DNA of 64,000 nucleotides, taken from the NCBI RefSeq assembly GCF_024505185.1, contig NZ_JANIBJ010000001.1, positions 1 through 64,000 on the forward strand, read 5' to 3'. Below, in pieces: positions 16,915 through 25,195 of the stretch. The translations under genes were made by a program, and so were the position numbers. The number at the start of each line of letters is the position of its first letter. The stretch's first letter is position 1. The DNA comes from Methylomonas subterranea. GTDB lineage: Bacteria > Pseudomonadota > Gammaproteobacteria > Methylococcales > Methylomonadaceae. The notes under the pieces were generated by a model that was not told the origin of the DNA, made no database searches, and saw only the letters and a list, made by a program, of their open reading frames with translations.

Positions 16915-17696
16915 AACAATTCACCGAGTTTACAAGCTCCCCCGCGATAAATGACTATCGACAAAAAGGACATGATCAACGCCATGGTAATACACTGATT
17001 GATCAGCTTGAAATCGATATTCCCCTCCAGGAAAATGCTACGCCAGCTGCCCACCAAGGCAACCAGCGGGTTCCATTCAAATATGTGTCGATACGTGTCG
17101 GGAATCATACTCACTGGATAAACAATAGGCGTCAGAAAAAACAGCAAGGAAAGGCCTATGCCGACTATATATTCCACATCGTGGACGTAAACATTTGCCA
17201 CTGCCAATATTAGGGCTAGCGGGTAAGCCATGGAGAGTTGGAGCATAACCATAAGCGGTAATTGCCAAAGCCAGGAGAGGTGTAATATTCCACCCGTAAA
17301 AAATATGAAGCAGCACAATACCGGCAGAGCAAAGCAAAAGTGCACCATTTCATGAATAACACTACCAAGGGGCAGTACAGCGCGCACAAGATTGACTTTT
17401 TTCACCAATGAAACGTTATTTTTGAAGCTAGCCGACGCTTGTATCAGAGAATTTGTAAACCATACCCAGGGAAACATTCCAGTTAATAGAAAGACTGAGT
17501 AATTGGGCATTTGCACCCTCATAATAATCTTGAACGCCACGTAATAAACCAAGGCAAACGCGAAGGGATTTGCCAGTGCCCATAAATATCCAAGGACACT
17601 ACTTTTATAGCGTACTTTAAGGTCTTTTTGGACTAGCAGATATAGCAGCTCCAGAAAATGTTTTACGTTGATTCCAATTTTTAATTCACGATTCAT
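16911..17696 (-). CDS. wzm: Polysaccharide ABC exporter permease (Wzm/KpsM type)
   Basis: 261-residue inner-membrane ABC-2 protein with about six spans. The cytoplasmic start has LLYLLVQKDLKVRYKSSVLG, the usual amphipathic lead-in of the family, and LTPIVYPVSMIP lies near the end. With the ATPase it exports an undecaprenyl-linked glycan across the inner membrane. It overlaps the preceding gene by 11 bases and the ATPase by 4. Confidence 0.9.
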   Translation of the reverse strand: MNRELKIGINVKHFLELLYLLVQKDLKVRYKSSVLGYLWALANPFAFALVYYVAFKIIMRVQMPNYSVFLLTGMFPWVWFTNSLIQASASFKNNVSLVKKVNLVRAVLPLGSVIHEMVHFCFALPVLCCFIFFTGGILHLSWLWQLPLMVMLQLSMAYPLALILAVANVYVHDVEYIVGIGLSLLFFLTPIVYPVSMIPDTYRHIFEWNPLVALVGSWRSIFLEGNIDFKLINQCITMALIMSFLSIVIYRGGACKLGELL

Positions 17697-18831
17697 TTTT
17701 TTTCAAATTTTTATAGTTTATCATGATTGCTTGTAAAATCCTGTCGTTTTCCATGTTTGCTATCTGCATATATTCTTTTGTTAATGGACCAAGATAGTCA
17801 ATAAGTTCGCTGGGAAATTTGAAGTACCGATACATTTCATATAAAGATTTTTCGCCAATAAATTGCAGGCAAAGCTTTTCTATCGGATGTTGATGAAATA
17901 CTTTTGTTAAGACCGGCATATTGTGTTCATGCTGTAATGCGCGATAAATTCTAGTTGGACTAGAATATTTCCAATTTTTCAATTGAGGCGGATGTAATGA
18001 ATAAGCGCCTCGCGCAATACTTTGACCCGCGGTAGTTGAAAAGGGAATGGATTTACATGGGTTAAACCTATTTTTTATACCAAGCGAAAGAATATCTATG
18101 TTTATTCTGCGAATAAATTTAAGACGATATGGGGTGATTGAGCCAGTTATTTCTATAAAGAGCTTTTTATCTAAAAATAATGATCGTTCGATTTCTGCAA
18201 AATTGATTTCAGGATGAATTGTGCCCAATACAGGAGTGTTTTCAATGATGCCGTTAATATTATCAACGATTGATTGGTGACTCAGAATGACCGCGTCGGC
18301 GCAGGCTATCATTTTTTCCAATCCCAAGTAGCGCATGAGCATATATGCCGTACGATGCAATCTTGATATCAGCGGTAAACGTTCGTTCCTTATCAAGTTT
18401 CTTAGAAAATGATCGAATAAATAAACAACTAAAAGCGGCGAGTAAAAAATAGCTACTAGCCAATGTTGAATAGTTGCCGATTGAAAATCTTCACGGTGAT
18501 TCCTGAAATAAACATTCATTGCCGCGATTACCGAAGCCTCTACAATTCCCCCAAAAAAGTTGAATGAGGTTACAAACAAGCGATGCTCGATAAACTCAGT
18601 CAATACATATACCAGTCCGGAGTTGGGGTTTTGTCGTTTAAATTCTATTATTTCCCGGTTGGATATGGCATCGGTGAATTCATCAATAATCAGAGTTATA
18701 GCATCAGGATCCAGTGTTTCTGTAACTGTTACCTCGTGACCACGTTTTATAATGACAGTGCTAATGATGCTGATTAAATCTTCTATCCCATCAAGTTTGC
18801 CGTGGTTACTTACAAATATAGAGAATCTCAT
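17686..18831 (-). CDS. Hypothetical protein of the polysaccharide locus
   Basis: 381 residues, AT-rich, not recognised with confidence. It starts MRFSIFVSNHGKLDGIEDL and has alternating beta/alpha character. There is a hydrophobic stretch WLVAIFYSPLLVVYLFDHF near residue 125 that may touch the membrane. Position between sugar-nucleotide genes and the exporter suggests a glycosyltransferase of a divergent family, but no diagnostic motif was found. Confidence 0.6.
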   Translation of the reverse strand: MRFSIFVSNHGKLDGIEDLISIISTVIIKRGHEVTVTETLDPDAITLIIDEFTDAISNREIIEFKRQNPNSGLVYVLTEFIEHRLFVTSFNFFGGIVEASVIAAMNVYFRNHREDFQSATIQHWLVAIFYSPLLVVYLFDHFLRNLIRNERLPLISRLHRTAYMLMRYLGLEKMIACADAVILSHQSIVDNINGIIENTPVLGTIHPEINFAEIERSLFLDKKLFIEITGSITPYRLKFIRRINIDILSLGIKNRFNPCKSIPFSTTAGQSIARGAYSLHPPQLKNWKYSSPTRIYRALQHEHNMPVLTKVFHQHPIEKLCLQFIGEKSLYEMYRYFKFPSELIDYLGPLTKEYMQIANMENDRILQAIMINYKNLKKNES

Positions 18832-19036
18832 TGTGTTCCTGTTGATTCGAAAATTTAATCTTTCAATCTCTGCTATCCCAATTGAGTTAAATAAAATTTA
18901 ATTCAGTTTTTCAGTACGCGATTGTTTCCGAGGTTGATAAAATTCATTGCCTTCCGTGGGACTGCACGGGCTAAATCGTTTGCCGAAGTGGCGTGGTTAT
19001 GAATAGCGGACAAATTAAAATCCATAATTTCTGCGA

Positions 19037-19975
19037 TCACACGTTTCCGTACATCGAATTCTTGATCATGGTAAAACCTTTGATTAATTCAGCGATGCCG
19101 GCGTCTAGGCTTACCGAAGTTTTGTAACCGGTTGCCTCGATTTTGGCGTTAGAAACGATGTAGTTTCGTTGATCCGGATCCTTGCCGACCGGTGCGTCGA
19201 TAAACACGAAGTCTGGAATCTGCTTTCTGATTGTTTCGCACAACTCCATTTTAGAGACATTGGCATCTGAAAGGCCGACGTTGTAAATCTGGCCTTTCAT
19301 CGCGTCGTAATTGGTAATCGCATGTTGGAAAGCGCGGGATACGTCGCGTACGTGCAGGTAATTGCGTTTGAAATAGCCTTCGAACAGCACGATGAAACGG
19401 TCGTTGACCGCCCGATAGGTGAAGTCGTTGACCAGTAAATCGATGCGCATCCTTGGCGACATGCCGAACACAGTCGCCAAGCGGAAGCTAATGGCGTTTT
19501 CATGTTGCATCAGTTCCTGCTCTATTTTGACCTTCTCTATCGCATATTGCGAGATCGGGCGCAACGGCGACTCCTCGGTACAAAAATTGTTTTCGTCGCC
19601 GGTACCGTAAGCGCTATTAGTGGTCGGCATCAGCACGATTTGATTCTTGGACAGCAATTTCAGCATCAGCATTATCGCGTCGTGATTGGTGGTCGTCGCG
19701 CCGATAGGATCCATATTGCACAGCGGCGCCCCCACCAGCGCGGCCAAGGGAATTACGATGTCGGCATTTTTGAGCAAAGGCGCGATGGTTTTTTCCAAGC
19801 GGATGTCACCCTTAACGACTGAAAAATTCGGATGGTAGCAAACGTGGTTCAAACTGCTTTGCTTGAACATGAAATTGTCCAGCACCGTTACTTTATGTCC
19901 CGCCGCCAGTAAGTCGGGGGCCATGGTCGAGCCCAGATAGCCGGCCCCGCCGGTCAATAAGATGTTGTAATTCAT
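19037..19975 (-). CDS. NAD-dependent sugar-nucleotide epimerase/dehydratase (extended SDR)
   Basis: 312-residue Rossmann enzyme with TGGAGYLGS at residues 7-15 for NAD(P) binding. The catalytic YAIEK (YxxxK) follows a TTNSAYG segment. It belongs to the extended SDR group that epimerises, dehydrates or reduces nucleotide sugars. I chose the ATG at 19975, which has AGGAGA upstream. In this locus it probably works on the product of the nucleotidyltransferase, but the substrate is unknown. Confidence 0.85.
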   Translation of the reverse strand: MNYNILLTGGAGYLGSTMAPDLLAAGHKVTVLDNFMFKQSSLNHVCYHPNFSVVKGDIRLEKTIAPLLKNADIVIPLAALVGAPLCNMDPIGATTTNHDAIMLMLKLLSKNQIVLMPTTNSAYGTGDENNFCTEESPLRPISQYAIEKVKIEQELMQHENAISFRLATVFGMSPRMRIDLLVNDFTYRAVNDRFIVLFEGYFKRNYLHVRDVSRAFQHAITNYDAMKGQIYNVGLSDANVSKMELCETIRKQIPDFVFIDAPVGKDPDQRNYIVSNAKIEATGYKTSVSLDAGIAELIKGFTMIKNSMYGNV

Positions 19976-20412
19976 ATTTCTCCTTTCGGTTCGAAAAAAA
20001 ATCGTTCGACAAAGATTGCCGCTTCGGCGCATACGCCCGTGCGAGTGCGCCAGCGCTATGCGCAATTCCTCAATGGAACTGGTCATTGTTTTAGGAACGA
20101 TGGCCGCCTAAATGGCAAGTCCGCGCCCCTTGCCACCATCGCGGGCAGGAAAAGCGATACTCGGTATCGACATGGCGGCCATTAAGTTGGCGCTAGCAGT
20201 ATGTTCGGCGACAGGCTTGACGTGATAATCCCAAAAAAGGCGTCGTTGCCGGTTGCGGGCGAGAGTGAACTCTCGAGGTCAAGACTTCCGCGGGTAAGAT
20301 ATCGCGTTTCCGCGCGCAATTCCGCCGCCTCGAAAGCGGTCAATGCGGCGGAATCCGCCGACAGACGGCTTTGGCCGCGATCGAGGCATGGATATTGGCG
20401 TTCAGTCGGAAA
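19976..20412. other. Gene-free interval within the sugar locus
   Basis: About 437 bases without a credible gene; open frames are short and lack ribosome sites. It is GC-richer than the exporter region to its left and may hold a promoter for the SDR-exporter genes. A GC/AT composition step lies around here. Confidence 0.35.
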
Positions 20413-21129
20413 CTACCGGGACGCCGGTTCGTCCAACACTTGCCCTGCACGGGCGTAATCCTCAGGAACCCCGATGTCGATGAAGCCGCCCAAAAACTCG
20501 ACTCCGATCAAGCGTCGCCCGGCCGCCAGGGCCGCGGGAAAAATATCGTCCTCGAGAGACCAATTGGCGCGAAGCGTAAAGCGTTCTTCCTGCAGTGCGC
20601 AACGCCGAAGGTAATACACACCGCCGTTCGCCAGACTGCCGACCCCTGCCTTGCCTGACTTCAAGGATCTAATGCACCCGTCGTCGGCTACTTCCATAGC
20701 CATATAACGACCTTCCGTGTTGGAACGAAACATTGAAAAGCAGCAATCCGCGTCGTTTCGTTGCGCGCATCGCATCAATCGTTCGAAATCCACAGCGAAG
20801 AAAGTATCGCCGTTGAGCAATAGAAAACGTTCGCCGGCGGCGATGTTGCGCGCGGCTAGCAACACCCCGCCGCCGGTACCCAAGGGTGTGTCTTCAACCG
20901 CGTAGTCGATTGCCGCGTCGCGGTAATGATCGCCAAAGTAATCGATGATCGCATCGCGCCTGTAGCCGACCGACAGAATAAAACGCCTCACGCCCTGGCC
21001 CCGCCAGTACTCAATTAGATAGTCCAGAAACGGCCGGCCATTGATTGGCGCCATCGGTTTCGGCAAATCGGGTACCGCGTCACGCAAACGCGTACCCAAG
21101 CCGCCGCCAAGAACGATTGCGGTGGTCAC
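20413..21129 (-). CDS. Sugar-phosphate nucleotidyltransferase (HddC-like)
   Basis: 238-residue enzyme joining a nucleotide to a sugar 1-phosphate. AIVLGGGLGTRLRDAVPDLP and KPMAPINGRPFLDYLI form the nucleotide-binding signature; LLLNGDTFF and GFIDIGVPEDY are typical of GDP-mannose or heptose-1-phosphate transferases. I chose the GTG at 21129, which puts the signature at the N-terminus as in the family; a TTG at 21144 overlapping the upstream stop is an alternative. With the HddA-like kinase it suggests GDP-heptose-type activation, though gmhA and gmhB are not in the window. Confidence 0.84.
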   Translation of the reverse strand: MTTAIVLGGGLGTRLRDAVPDLPKPMAPINGRPFLDYLIEYWRGQGVRRFILSVGYRRDAIIDYFGDHYRDAAIDYAVEDTPLGTGGGVLLAARNIAAGERFLLLNGDTFFAVDFERLMRCAQRNDADCCFSMFRSNTEGRYMAMEVADDGCIRSLKSGKAGVGSLANGGVYYLRRCALQEERFTLRANWSLEDDIFPAALAAGRRLIGVEFLGGFIDIGVPEDYARAGQVLDEPASR

Positions 21130-21140
21130 GATGTTCGCCG

Positions 21141-22310
21141 TCAAACCGCGTTAAGCAACGCGCATAATTCGTCGACTTCGGCAATGCTCAAATCCGGGAA
21201 ATTGCCGATGTAAAATCCGTAGAAATGAATGTGCTCGGTGTTGGGAAATTCCAGGTAATGGCCATCTGGCACGACGCCTCTTAAATACGGCTGGCGTATC
21301 TGATTGCCGCCGCCGGCGCTGCCCCGGCGGAATTCGATGCCGGATTCGCGCATTTTATTCATCACTCGTTGTACCAAACCATTGTCAGCTTGGTTGAGAA
21401 TCAGGTTGAAGGCATAGTTGCTAGAGCCTTCCAGCTTGAAGTCGGTGCGGTATTTGGACGAATCGATTTGGTCCAGAAAGCGCAGCAAATTTTCGGTGCG
21501 GCGTTGCACGATTGTATCGAGGCGCTTGAGTTGGCTACGCCCCATGATGCCGCCGATTTCGGTGTTGCGGGTGTTATAGGCCGGATAGGCAAAAATGAAG
21601 TCCGGGTTGAGCTGCGGATTTTCGTCGATGTAGCGCGCCTTCAAATCATTGTCGGTCGCCTCGCGCACCATGCCGTGCGAACGCAACATGCGTACTTGCT
21701 GGTAGACCTCGGGATCGTCGGTGCAAATCATGCCGCCCTCGATCGTGCTCATATGGTGGGCGTAGTAATAGGAAAAATTGGAAATCCAGCCGATGCTGCC
21801 GAGTAGTTTACCGTTATGGCGGGCGCCGTGCGACTCGCAGACATCTTCGATCAACGGAATCTTGCGGCGTTCGAGTTCCGCAACCAGTTCGTCGGTAAGG
21901 CCGTCGAAACCTTGTACGTGGGTCAGAAAAACGGCGCGGGTTTTGCCGGTAATTTTGTTTAGGATTTGCCGGGTATCCATCGCCAGGGTGGCAAGATCTA
22001 TATCGGCAAAAACCGGCGTGAAACCGTTTTGTAAAACCGACGCTATGTCGGAAACCCAGGCCAACGGCGGCACGATGACTTCGCCACCTTCGGGATGCCG
22101 TATTTTCAACGCCGCCATGGTCAGCAGATTGGCCGACGCACCGGAATTCAGAAAAACGCTGTATTTCACACCTAGCCACGCCGACCACTCGGCCTCGAAT
22201 TCGCGCACGTTCGCGCCGTGGGTCAAAATCGGATCGTCCTGCTTGAGATGTTCGATTACTGCGTCGAGATCTTCGCGCAGGATGTTGTTACGCATCAGAG
22301 GGAATTTCAT
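21141..22310 (-). CDS. PLP-dependent sugar 3-dehydratase-like enzyme (ColD/E1 type)
   Basis: 389-residue DegT/StrS-family protein. The Asp that binds the PLP ring nitrogen is in IEDVCESHGA (Asp156). Where aminotransferases have the PLP lysine, this protein reads YYYAHHMSTIEGG, with His185 at the aligned position. Replacement of that lysine by histidine is known from ColD and from the E1/RfbH dehydrases, which remove the C3 hydroxyl of 4-keto sugars instead of transaminating. So a 3-deoxy sugar is predicted. The ATG at 22310 is preferred over a longer frame overlapping the transketolase gene. Confidence 0.82.
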   Translation of the reverse strand: MKFPLMRNNILREDLDAVIEHLKQDDPILTHGANVREFEAEWSAWLGVKYSVFLNSGASANLLTMAALKIRHPEGGEVIVPPLAWVSDIASVLQNGFTPVFADIDLATLAMDTRQILNKITGKTRAVFLTHVQGFDGLTDELVAELERRKIPLIEDVCESHGARHNGKLLGSIGWISNFSYYYAHHMSTIEGGMICTDDPEVYQQVRMLRSHGMVREATDNDLKARYIDENPQLNPDFIFAYPAYNTRNTEIGGIMGRSQLKRLDTIVQRRTENLLRFLDQIDSSKYRTDFKLEGSSNYAFNLILNQADNGLVQRVMNKMRESGIEFRRGSAGGGNQIRQPYLRGVVPDGHYLEFPNTEHIHFYGFYIGNFPDLSIAEVDELCALLNAV

Positions 22311-22326
22311 GTCTTCGAATACCCGG

Positions 22327-23292
22327 TTATTGAGAAAGTGCTTGGATGAAGGCCGCGACGCGCCGTTGCACGGCTTCCGGTCCGATGCCGACCTGTTCGT
22401 GCAATTCGGCCCGCGTGCCCAGTTCGAAACGGTAACCGCCCTCGACACCCAGGTTAAGCAATTTTAACGGTAGTTCGCGGCGGGTCAGAAAATCGAATAG
22501 CATGGCATCGACCCCGCCACGGCCACGGAAGCCTTCTTCCAGGCTGACCAGTCCTTGATAGCCGGCGAGTTCGTCGGCCAAGCGTTCCTCATCAAAACGC
22601 ATTATGTCCACCAAGTCGATAAGGCCTGGCACAATCCCGGATTTTTCAAGTATATCCGCCACCTTGAGAGCGGTATGCAACATGTAGCCGGTCGCCAGCA
22701 GACACGCATGCTTGCCGCGACGGTGAACATGAAAACCCAATTGCAAGTCCGGCGCGGCTTGCTCGTAGATGACCGGTAATATCTGAGCGTCGAAACGCAG
22801 ATATTTTGGACCGGTAGACGACAGGCAACGCTCGAACAACGCTCCCGCTGTTATGTGGTCGGCAGGGGAAAACACCTGGAAATTAGGCATAGCACGCATC
22901 AAGGTCAAATCTTCGTAGCACTGGTGGGTCGGCCCGGAAACCACATAACTGTAACCGGCGCCTACGCCAATCAGGTTGACGTTAATCGGTCGCGCTTCAG
23001 ACAGCAACGCCAAGCTGACGCGAATCTGTTCGTAGCAGCGCATGGTGATGAACGGCGCGATGGCGTAGGCAAAAACGGTAAAACCTTCGAGTGCCAGACC
23101 GGCGGACACATTGATCAAATTTTGCTCGGCGATACCGACATTGACAAAACGGTTTGGGAAATCGGTGCGTATCTTGTCCAGTATCGGCGAACCGAAATCA
23201 GCGCTGACGAAAAATATTTTTGCATCCTGGGCCATCGCCTGCCAAATCCGCTCGAGCAGGACATCGCGCATCGCTAGCGGCTTGGTCGTCAT
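22327..23292 (-). CDS. Transketolase-like C-terminal subunit
   Basis: 321 residues carrying the pyrimidine-binding and C-terminal domains of a split TPP enzyme. VNVGIAEQNLINVSAGLALE contains the conserved TPP-activating Glu, followed by MRCYEQIR and SLEEGFRGRGG. Its start overlaps the stop of the N-terminal subunit gene (ATGA), so the two form one heteromeric enzyme. Split transketolases in sugar clusters can add two-carbon units to keto sugars, but the substrate here is not evident. Confidence 0.87.
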   Translation of the reverse strand: MTTKPLAMRDVLLERIWQAMAQDAKIFFVSADFGSPILDKIRTDFPNRFVNVGIAEQNLINVSAGLALEGFTVFAYAIAPFITMRCYEQIRVSLALLSEARPINVNLIGVGAGYSYVVSGPTHQCYEDLTLMRAMPNFQVFSPADHITAGALFERCLSSTGPKYLRFDAQILPVIYEQAAPDLQLGFHVHRRGKHACLLATGYMLHTALKVADILEKSGIVPGLIDLVDIMRFDEERLADELAGYQGLVSLEEGFRGRGGVDAMLFDFLTRRELPLKLLNLGVEGGYRFELGTRAELHEQVGIGPEAVQRRVAAFIQALSQ

Positions 23293-24107
23293 GGCATTTG
23301 CTCCAGTAACCGGTCGATCAATTCCGGTTTGGGATTCAGAATGTGTGACAAAGGCGCGTTCTCAAGCCCCGGCACGCCGCGTCCTTTCAAGGTTTTGGCG
23401 ATCAGCGCTTTCGGTTTGCCGGTCGCCGATGCTTTCATGTCTAACAATGCCGACCGTACCGCCAACACATCATGACCATCAACCCGGCGACAATCCCAAC
23501 CGAACGCCGACAAACGCTCGACTAGCGGGTGGTGACTGACGATGTCGTCGGTATAGCCAAGCATGCTGATGCCGTTGTCGTCGATGACGAGGTTCAGGTT
23601 GTCAAGCCGGTGTTGAGATGCAAACATGGCGGCCTCCCAATTGGCGCCTTCGTGCAATTCTCCATCGCCGGAGACGACGAATACTTGCCGGTCGCTATTG
23701 AGCCGGTTTAAGCCCAGCGCCATACCGCTGGCAACGCCCAGGCCATGACCGAGCGACCCGTTGACGGTTTCATAACCGGGAATCACCGGATCGGGGATGC
23801 CGCCCAAAAAACCGCCGCTATGGCAAACCCGCAACAATTCATCTTTGGGGAAAAAACCGAGATCCGCCAAAATCGGATACATGCAAATTGAACCGTGCCC
23901 CTTGCTGATCACGCACCGGTCACGATGCGCCGACAGCGGCTGGGCGGCATCGAAACGCAATACGCCGCCGTAATATAAAGCGACAAAAATTTCGACGGAC
24001 GACAGCGACGAAGCCAGTCGCGTTTCGGGCGCGCGGCGGTGGATAGCCAACGTTTCCCTCCAGACCCAATGAGCCTTGGCGCGCAAATCGGGAGTTTCGG
24101 AGCTCAC
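23289..24107 (-). CDS. Transketolase-like N-terminal (TPP-binding) subunit
   Basis: 272 residues with the diphosphate-binding half: VISKGHGSICMYP, GSLGHGLGVASGMALGLN and the GDGELHEGANWEAAMFA motif that binds Mg and TPP. The GTG at 24107 has AGGAG eight bases upstream. It is much shorter than a whole transketolase, and the rest is encoded by the overlapping next gene. Its position inside a polysaccharide locus argues for a dedicated sugar-building role and not central metabolism. Confidence 0.87.
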   Translation of the reverse strand: MSSETPDLRAKAHWVWRETLAIHRRAPETRLASSLSSVEIFVALYYGGVLRFDAAQPLSAHRDRCVISKGHGSICMYPILADLGFFPKDELLRVCHSGGFLGGIPDPVIPGYETVNGSLGHGLGVASGMALGLNRLNSDRQVFVVSGDGELHEGANWEAAMFASQHRLDNLNLVIDDNGISMLGYTDDIVSHHPLVERLSAFGWDCRRVDGHDVLAVRSALLDMKASATGKPKALIAKTLKGRGVPGLENAPLSHILNPKPELIDRLLEQMP

Positions 24108-24195
24108 GGCAATGTCTCCTTCCCGGCGTTCGCTCGTGAAAAGATCGAGTCCGCGCGCGCGCCGGTATAAAGGCAGAAAAACATATACATGGAAA

Positions 24196-25191
24196 TCAAA
24201 GTCCGTTGGGTTGGTAGAGTACTACACGGCTGCCGGAGTCTTCGAAATTGAACGGCACGTGAATAAGCTTGTCCAGGCGTGCGCGAATCGCGGCTTGCTT
24301 CTCCGGTTTGGCGAACAACAATAAGAAACCGCCGCCACCAGCACCCAAAATCTTGCCGCCGATGGCACCGGCGTCGATTGCCGCGTTGTATATTTCGTTG
24401 ATTTTTGGGTTGGATACCCGGCTGGAAAGACTGCGTTTGTAATGCCAATTAGTATCCAACAGCTTACCGAACGACTCAATGGGCTGGCGGCGATCCTGGA
24501 GCAAGTCGATGGCTTCGTCGACCATGGCCCGCATCAGCTTCAGCTCTTTCTCGCGATTCTCCAAATTGTCGATTTTCGACTTCGCGATCTCGGAGGCGAT
24601 ACGCGAAAAGCCGGTAAAGCACAACATCAAATGTTCGCGAAGTTCTTGTTGGCGCTGTTGCGGCAAAATCACCGGCGCCACGTCGAAGGTATCGTTGGCA
24701 TGAAAGTCGATCCGGTTGAAACCGCCGAAGGCCGCCGATACTTGGTCTTGCGAGCCTACATGCTCACGGATCACATTTTGTTCGATGTGAATCGCGTCCC
24801 TGGCCAATCCATCCTTATTAGTTACTTGCCCTTGTAAGGCTTGCAGGGCGTTCAACAAACCGACCGTAAACGACGAACTCGAACCCAAGCCGGAACGGGC
24901 GGGCAAGTCGCCGTCATGATGGATTTCCAGGCCTTCCTCAACGTTAGCCCATTTAAGCACCGCGCGAACGGCGGGATGTTGAATATCGTCGGTATGTTTG
25001 ACGTTTTCGATCAAGGAATAGACGATGCGGTGTTTGTGGTCGAAAAACGGCGGCAAGCGGCGGCAACTGATGTAACAGTACTTGTCTATGGAGGTCGACA
25101 ACACCGCGCCACCGTGCTCGCGGTACCAGCTCGGATAGTCCGTGCCGCCGCCGAAGAACGAAATTCTAAACGGGGTCCTGGTGATAATCAT
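24196..25191 (-). CDS. GHMP-family sugar kinase (HddA-like)
   Basis: 331-residue kinase. The N-terminus ITRTPFRISFFGGGTDYPSW and the phosphate loop ARSGLGSSSSFTVG are typical of D-glycero-D-manno-heptose 7-phosphate kinase and related enzymes; GGKILGAGGGGFLL is the third GHMP motif. It would phosphorylate the anomeric carbon of a sugar phosphate for the downstream nucleotidyltransferase. It begins 4 bases after the radical SAM gene ends. Confidence 0.86.
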   Translation of the reverse strand: MIITRTPFRISFFGGGTDYPSWYREHGGAVLSTSIDKYCYISCRRLPPFFDHKHRIVYSLIENVKHTDDIQHPAVRAVLKWANVEEGLEIHHDGDLPARSGLGSSSSFTVGLLNALQALQGQVTNKDGLARDAIHIEQNVIREHVGSQDQVSAAFGGFNRIDFHANDTFDVAPVILPQQRQQELREHLMLCFTGFSRIASEIAKSKIDNLENREKELKLMRAMVDEAIDLLQDRRQPIESFGKLLDTNWHYKRSLSSRVSNPKINEIYNAAIDAGAIGGKILGAGGGGFLLLFAKPEKQAAIRARLDKLIHVPFNFEDSGSRVVLYQPNGL

Positions 25192-25195
25192 ACGC

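Noticed and set aside
21141-22310. Ordinary DegT-family sugar aminotransferase
   Set aside because: The PLP lysine position is histidine (His185), which fits dehydratases of the ColD/E1 kind.
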